Shown one piece after another: positions 15,058-18,002 of a stretch of 18,002 bases of DNA. Position numbers and translations under genes: made by a program. The DNA is taken from positions 1 to 18,002 of the forward strand of contig DGIZ01000205.1 of assembly GCA_002386585.1 (NCBI GenBank). The letters are read 5' to 3'. Source of the stretch: Brevundimonas sp. UBA4609. Lineage in GTDB: Bacteria; Pseudomonadota; Alphaproteobacteria; Caulobacterales; Caulobacteraceae. The notes under the pieces were generated by a model. That model did no database searches, was not told the origin of the DNA, and saw only the letters and a program-made list of their open reading frames with translations. Numbering within the stretch: position 1 is the stretch's first letter; each line of letters starts with the position of its first letter.

Positions 15058-15597
15058 GTGGCGAGTTGTGACGTGATGGAGCCTATCGAGACCGTAAAGG
15101 TCGTCGGAAAGGTCAAATGGTTCGATGCCGGCAAGGGGTATGGCTTCATCGTGCCGGACCAGCCGGAATTGACCGAGGAGCGCGACGTGCTGCTGCACGT
15201 CACCAGCCTGCGGGATGCGGGCCATGAGTTGGCGGGCGAGGGCGCGGCCATCGTCTGCGAATGCGCCAAACGCTCCAAGGGCTGGCAGGTCGTCAACATT
15301 CTCGAACTGGAGGCGACCGCCGCGCCGGTTCGTCGCGATGCCGTCCGCAGTTCGGCTCACGCCCGCCCGGAAGGCCTGCCTGACGGCCCGCTGGAAGCGG
15401 CGGTCGTCAAATGGTTCAATCGCACCAAGGGCTATGGATTCGTGGTGCGCGAGGGTGAGGCGGGCGATATCTTCGTCCACGTCGAGACGCTGCGACGCTG
15501 CGGCCTTGACGATCTCCTGCCGGGCGATCCGGTGAACGTGCGCTTCGCCCAGGGGCCCAAGGGCCTGGTCGTGGCCGATATCAGAGCGGGCGGATGA
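15058..15597 (+). CDS. Cold-shock protein with two CSD domains
   Basis: RNA/ssDNA-binding protein, probably an RNA chaperone. The 179-aa product carries two cold-shock domains at about 16-84 and 112-176. The first has [16 protein letters not shown] with RNP1-like KGYGFIV and RNP2-like VLLHV; the second has [16 protein letters not shown] and DIFVHV. Double-CSD proteins of about 180-200 aa are typical of Caulobacter and relatives, where some serve stationary phase rather than cold. GTG 15058 is the first start; GTG 15073 and ATG 15076 are alternatives that leave the domains whole. About 180 nt of non-coding sequence separates it from the second tRNA-Glu. The DUF192 gene follows after 25 nt behind a hairpin. 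Confidence 0.9.
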   Translation: MASCDVMEPIETVKVVGKVKWFDAGKGYGFIVPDQPELTEERDVLLHVTSLRDAGHELAGEGAAIVCECAKRSKGWQVVNILELEATAAPVRRDAVRSSAHARPEGLPDGPLEAAVVKWFNRTKGYGFVVREGEAGDIFVHVETLRRCGLDDLLPGDPVNVRFAQGPKGLVVADIRAGG

Positions 15598-15598
15598 C

Positions 15599-15620
15599 CT
15601 TCGTCCGCTAGAGGACGAAG
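15599..15620 (+). promoter_or_regulatory. Hairpin covering the DUF192 ribosome-binding site
   Basis: CTTCGTCC (15599-15606), loop GCTAGA and GGACGAAG (15613-15620) form an 8-bp perfect stem. It begins 2 nt after the cold-shock stop and includes the AGGA ribosome site (15612-15615) of the gene starting at 15623. Ribosomes finishing the cold-shock gene would reach into the stem, so translational coupling is likely. Confidence 0.55.
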
Positions 15621-15622
15621 AC

Positions 15623-16096
15623 ATGGTGAACCGGCGCATCCTTCTGGCCCTGGCCCTCTCTGCGGCCGCCGCGACGGCGGCCTGCGCCCAGAAGGCGCCT
15701 CTGGATGCGACCGGCCGCCCGCTGGAGCCGCTGACGATCGTCACGACCTCGGGCGAGCACGAATTCATGGTCGAGATCGCCGACGACGACGCGAAGCGCC
15801 AGCGCGGCCTGATGTTCCGACCGCCTCTGCCCGACGACCGTGGGATGCTGTTCCAGTTCCCGGTGGCGGCGGAGCAGAGCTTCTGGATGCGCAACACGCC
15901 CAGTTCGCTGGACATCCTCTACATCGACCCGCGCGGGCGAATCGTCTCGATCGCCAGGCACGCGACGCCCAACTCCGACACGCCGATTCCCTCGAACGGG
16001 GCGGCCAATGGGGTGCTGGAATTGCGGGCCGGCCGCGCCGACGAGATCGGCGCCAGGCCCGGCGATCAGGTTAAACACCCCTTCTTTCATCCCTGA
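15623..16096 (+). CDS. DUF192 family exported protein
   Basis: Small exported protein of unknown biochemical role. The 157-aa product has an Ala-rich signal sequence (about 1-21). Cys21 follows TAA, which is a poor lipobox, so a normal Sec signal or atypical lipoprotein are both possible. The DUF192 signatures are present: RQRGLMFRPPLPDDRGMLF (60-77) and SFWMRNTPSSLDILYID (86-102), with a PSNGAANGVLELRAG block near the end. AGGA 7 nt before ATG 15623 is the ribosome site, inside the hairpin described separately. A cold-shock gene followed by a DUF192 gene is a frequent pair in alphaproteobacteria, as I recall. Confidence 0.9.
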   Translation: MVNRRILLALALSAAAATAACAQKAPLDATGRPLEPLTIVTTSGEHEFMVEIADDDAKRQRGLMFRPPLPDDRGMLFQFPVAAEQSFWMRNTPSSLDILYIDPRGRIVSIARHATPNSDTPIPSNGAANGVLELRAGRADEIGARPGDQVKHPFFHP

Positions 16097-16163
16097 GCGA
16101 CAATAGGCCGTCTCATCCGTTGCGGAGGCGGCTCCGTCGTGTCATGAGGGCGCTCCGTCGGTC

Positions 16164-16242
<79 letters not shown>

Positions 16243-16319
16243 GAAATCAATGGGTTATGGTCGTGATTTTGGTAATCGCGGGTCGATACGCGATACGAGA
16301 TGCACGCCCGTTAATTGAT

Positions 16320-16347
16320 GAGCCTGTCAGAACTCGGAGGCTCTTTT
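16320..16347 (+). terminator. Intrinsic terminator after tRNA-Pro
   Basis: GAGCCT (16320-16325) and AGGCTC (16338-16343) form a 6-bp stem with a 12-nt loop, followed by TTTT. It lies 80 nt downstream of the tRNA, a suitable place to end its transcript. Confidence 0.6.
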
Positions 16348-16627
16348 AGGCGTATGATCAGTTGCCCGTCAGCTTGTCTGAGGACTTCGTGTCGTTTGGG
16401 ACTGCTATCAGCCCGATAGTGACGCTCTATCTGATTGCGGTGCCAATTTCGGGCGTGCTCACGCCCTGACAGGCGTCGCCACAAGCTTTGCAGTTCCAGT
16501 TGAACGTGTTCTGGCCGGAAGCTACAACGCGCGCACCATCACGTAGGATTGCGGGCGAACCAGTGCGGCGATTGTAACCCGCTGGACTAGACTGTAGCTC
16601 GAGACTGAGATTTTTAAGGCGCCTAAC
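16348..16627. other. Lower-GC spacer, possible gene remnants
   Basis: No convincing gene is present. On the plus strand a frame open from 16350 to 16469 reads like a hydrophobic segment (SPIVTLYLIAVPISGVLTP) but has no ATG. On the minus strand a frame open from 16651 to 16427 reads RRTGSPAILRDGARVV and then NWNCKACGDACQG, two CxxC-like pairs. Either may be a decayed fragment. AAGG at 16616-16619 is the ribosome site of the next gene. Confidence 0.4.
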
Positions 16628-17329
16628 ATGAGTGAAATACGTCCTCTCCATAAAAGAGAAAAAGTTCCTCTTATGGAAAGCGGTGAGCTACATGCAGAGA
16701 TCCCAAGTGTCCTAGAATATATTCGCTTTAAGGGGCGTCTTAACATATTTGGCGCTTATAGTTATGGAAATATAAACGTAGCTATATCTCAATCAGATGT
16801 TGGTCGATTTTGTTCAATAGGGCAAGATGTTCTTATAGGATTATCGGAACATCCTCTAGATAGAATGTCTAGTCACTGATTTACATTTAATGATATGGGA
16901 ACGTTTAGATACTCTCCTCAATACAGGGAGATCGTTTCACCTATTGATCTGGAGCTAAATGAGCGTCGAACCTCTATTGGGAATGACGTTTGGATAGGTG
17001 CGAGGGCCATAATCAGGCGTGGGGTGCGGATTGGTCATGGAGCAGTGGTGGGAGCTGGATCAATTGTGACCAAGGATGTCGAGCCTTACACCGTGGTGGC
17101 GGGGGCTCCCGCGATCTCCATTAAGCAACGCTTCGATGACGCAGTTGTTGAACGATTGCTCGAAGTAAAGTGGTGGACCTATAATCTTCGCCAAAAGGAT
17201 CTTCCTGGGATCGATTATCGAAATGTCCCAGGCTCAATAACGCAGATTGAGGAAGCTGTAGCCGAGGGGCGAGTTAAACTGCTTGCCCCAAGGTTGGCGC
17301 GCTTCATTAATGGCGAATGTGTCGCCTGA
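16628..17329 (+). pseudogene. Hexapeptide-repeat acetyltransferase broken by one in-frame TGA
   Basis: Left-handed beta-helix acyltransferase of the CatB/WbbJ kind, likely meant to O- or N-acetylate a sugar of surface polysaccharide. The first part (16628-16876, 83 codons) has YGNINVAISQSDVGRFCSIGQDVLIGLSEHP. TGA at 16877-16879 interrupts the frame. The same frame then continues to 17329 with [47 protein letters not shown], the usual C-terminal hexapeptide block. Read through, the product would be 233 aa, a normal family length, and the break falls in the SSH-x-FTF loop with no residues lost. AAGG 8 nt before ATG 16628 is intact. The 5' half is much richer in A+T than the 3' half. A sequencing error is possible. 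Confidence 0.8.
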
Positions 17330-18001
17330 TCACGTCGAGGCGTAGCCGCCGTTGATGGCGTAGGAGAAGCCGATCGGCAGGGCGGCGCGGACCTGGGTGA
17401 AGAAGGCGGCCAGTTCGCCCAGGGTCGAGCGCGGCACGAAGATGATGTCGCCGCGCCGCAGCGACAGAATCTCGGCGCGCGGCGCGCTCAGGTCGATCGC
17501 CTTCATCATGCGGACATCGCCCGGTCCGCGGCGGATCAGGGCGCAACGGGAGGCCCTGGACGAAGGCAGGACGCCGCCGGCCATGATGACGGCCTGATAG
17601 GCGTCGATGTCGCCCGGCATGTCGAACACGCCCGGATTGCGCACCTCGCCGTCGACCCAGACCTTCAGCGGACCGGCCTGGCGCAGGGTCACCTCGACCT
17701 CGGGCCGCAGCAGGTGAGGGGCGTAGGCCATGGAGATGTCGGCCTCCAGTTCGGACAGGCTGCGATCCGCCGCCGTGACGTGGCCCAGCAGGGGCAGGGA
17801 CACCCGGCCGTCCGGGCCGATCTTCAACTGGCGGGTCAGCTCCGACGCGGTCGGCAGGGCGACCTCGATGTCGTCGCCGGGATAGAGGCGGTATTCGGGT
17901 TCGACCTCGGTCCAGTCGGCGAAGGGCAGGCCGGGCGGGAAATCGTCGACCGCCGTCGGACGCGGCCGTCCGCCGCCCGACCCGGCGCCGCCGGCGCAGC
18001 C
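17330..18001 (-). CDS. Polysaccharide export lipoprotein, Wza/HfsD-like (N-terminus outside window)
   Basis: Outer-membrane or periplasmic export component for capsule, exopolysaccharide or holdfast. The frame is open to the right edge; the visible part is 223 aa and lacks the signal peptide. The second visible codon is a Cys after Gly (GCAGG), which looks like the lipobox Cys, so almost the whole mature protein is present. It has the poly-export domain (EYRLYPGDDIEVALPTA, then GRVSLPLLGHVTAADRSLSELEADI) and a soluble ligand-binding beta-grasp domain (PLKVWVDGEVRNPGVFDMPG). The length fits short HfsD-like proteins more than full Wza. Its stop abuts that of the converging broken acetyltransferase gene, a plausible functional partner. 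Confidence 0.88.
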   Translation of the reverse strand, partial: GCAGGAGSGGGRPRPTAVDDFPPGLPFADWTEVEPEYRLYPGDDIEVALPTASELTRQLKIGPDGRVSLPLLGHVTAADRSLSELEADISMAYAPHLLRPEVEVTLRQAGPLKVWVDGEVRNPGVFDMPGDIDAYQAVIMAGGVLPSSRASRCALIRRGPGDVRMMKAIDLSAPRAEILSLRRGDIIFVPRSTLGELAAFFTQVRAALPIGFSYAINGGYAST

Positions 18002-18002
18002 G

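Noticed and set aside
16877..16879. TGA as selenocysteine in the acetyltransferase
   Set aside because: Hexapeptide acyltransferases have no selenocysteine members that I know of, and no SECIS-like hairpin is evident just downstream.

Overview
The window is GC-rich, gene-dense DNA that looks like a chromosome of an alphaproteobacterium of the Caulobacterales, most likely Brevundimonas or a close relative. This rests on codon bias and protein style (for example the L13, S9, type-2 ArgC and double cold-shock-domain proteins), a class I PHA synthase, tRNA promoters of the TTGC(N)/GCTATC kind resembling the Caulobacter housekeeping consensus, and a Wza/HfsD-like export lipoprotein. The genus is an inference from memory of these families; no search was run.

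Layout. 1-1088: a PL10 pectate lyase, cut by the left edge, converging through a perfect 13-bp stem-loop on a minus-strand flavin monooxygenase of the trimethylamine monooxygenase (Tmm) type (1149-2525). 2532-3065 is a largely AT-rich gap with a candidate operator. 3066-6159: a family-9 glycosyltransferase, a dihydroorotase-family amidohydrolase and a TyrA-type dehydrogenase; the last two overlap by 4 nt. 6160-7395: an unusually AT-rich promoter region, then rplM-rpsI and a strong intrinsic terminator. 7451-8741: a small unrecognised protein, a REP-like hairpin repeat, then argC. 8748-11907 (minus): phaC, a four-helix membrane protein and a CE12-type pectin/rhamnogalacturonan acetylesterase, overlapping by 4 and 1 nt. 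11969-14427 (plus): a small lipoprotein and recJ. 14497-16347: two tRNA-Glu(TTC) genes with matching promoters and a structured T-tailed element between them, a two-domain cold-shock protein coupled to a DUF192 protein, and tRNA-Pro(TGG) with a terminator. 16348-18001: a lower-GC patch with an acetyltransferase gene broken by one in-frame TGA, then the C-terminal part of a polysaccharide export lipoprotein.

How it fits together. Most of the window is ordinary core metabolism and information processing: ribosome, arginine, tyrosine and possibly pyrimidine synthesis, DNA repair, tRNAs. Accessory traits are pectin use (PL10 and CE12, 7.7 kb apart), PHB storage, methylated-amine oxidation, and surface polysaccharide export at the right edge. 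I found no defence system, CRISPR array, insertion sequence or phage module. The points most worth a second look are the nonsense-interrupted acetyltransferase, the Gln replacing the first metal-site His of the dihydroorotase-like protein, the hairpin that buries the DUF192 ribosome-binding site, the structured element between the tRNA-Glu genes, and the REP-like hairpin placed against the argC ribosome-binding site.
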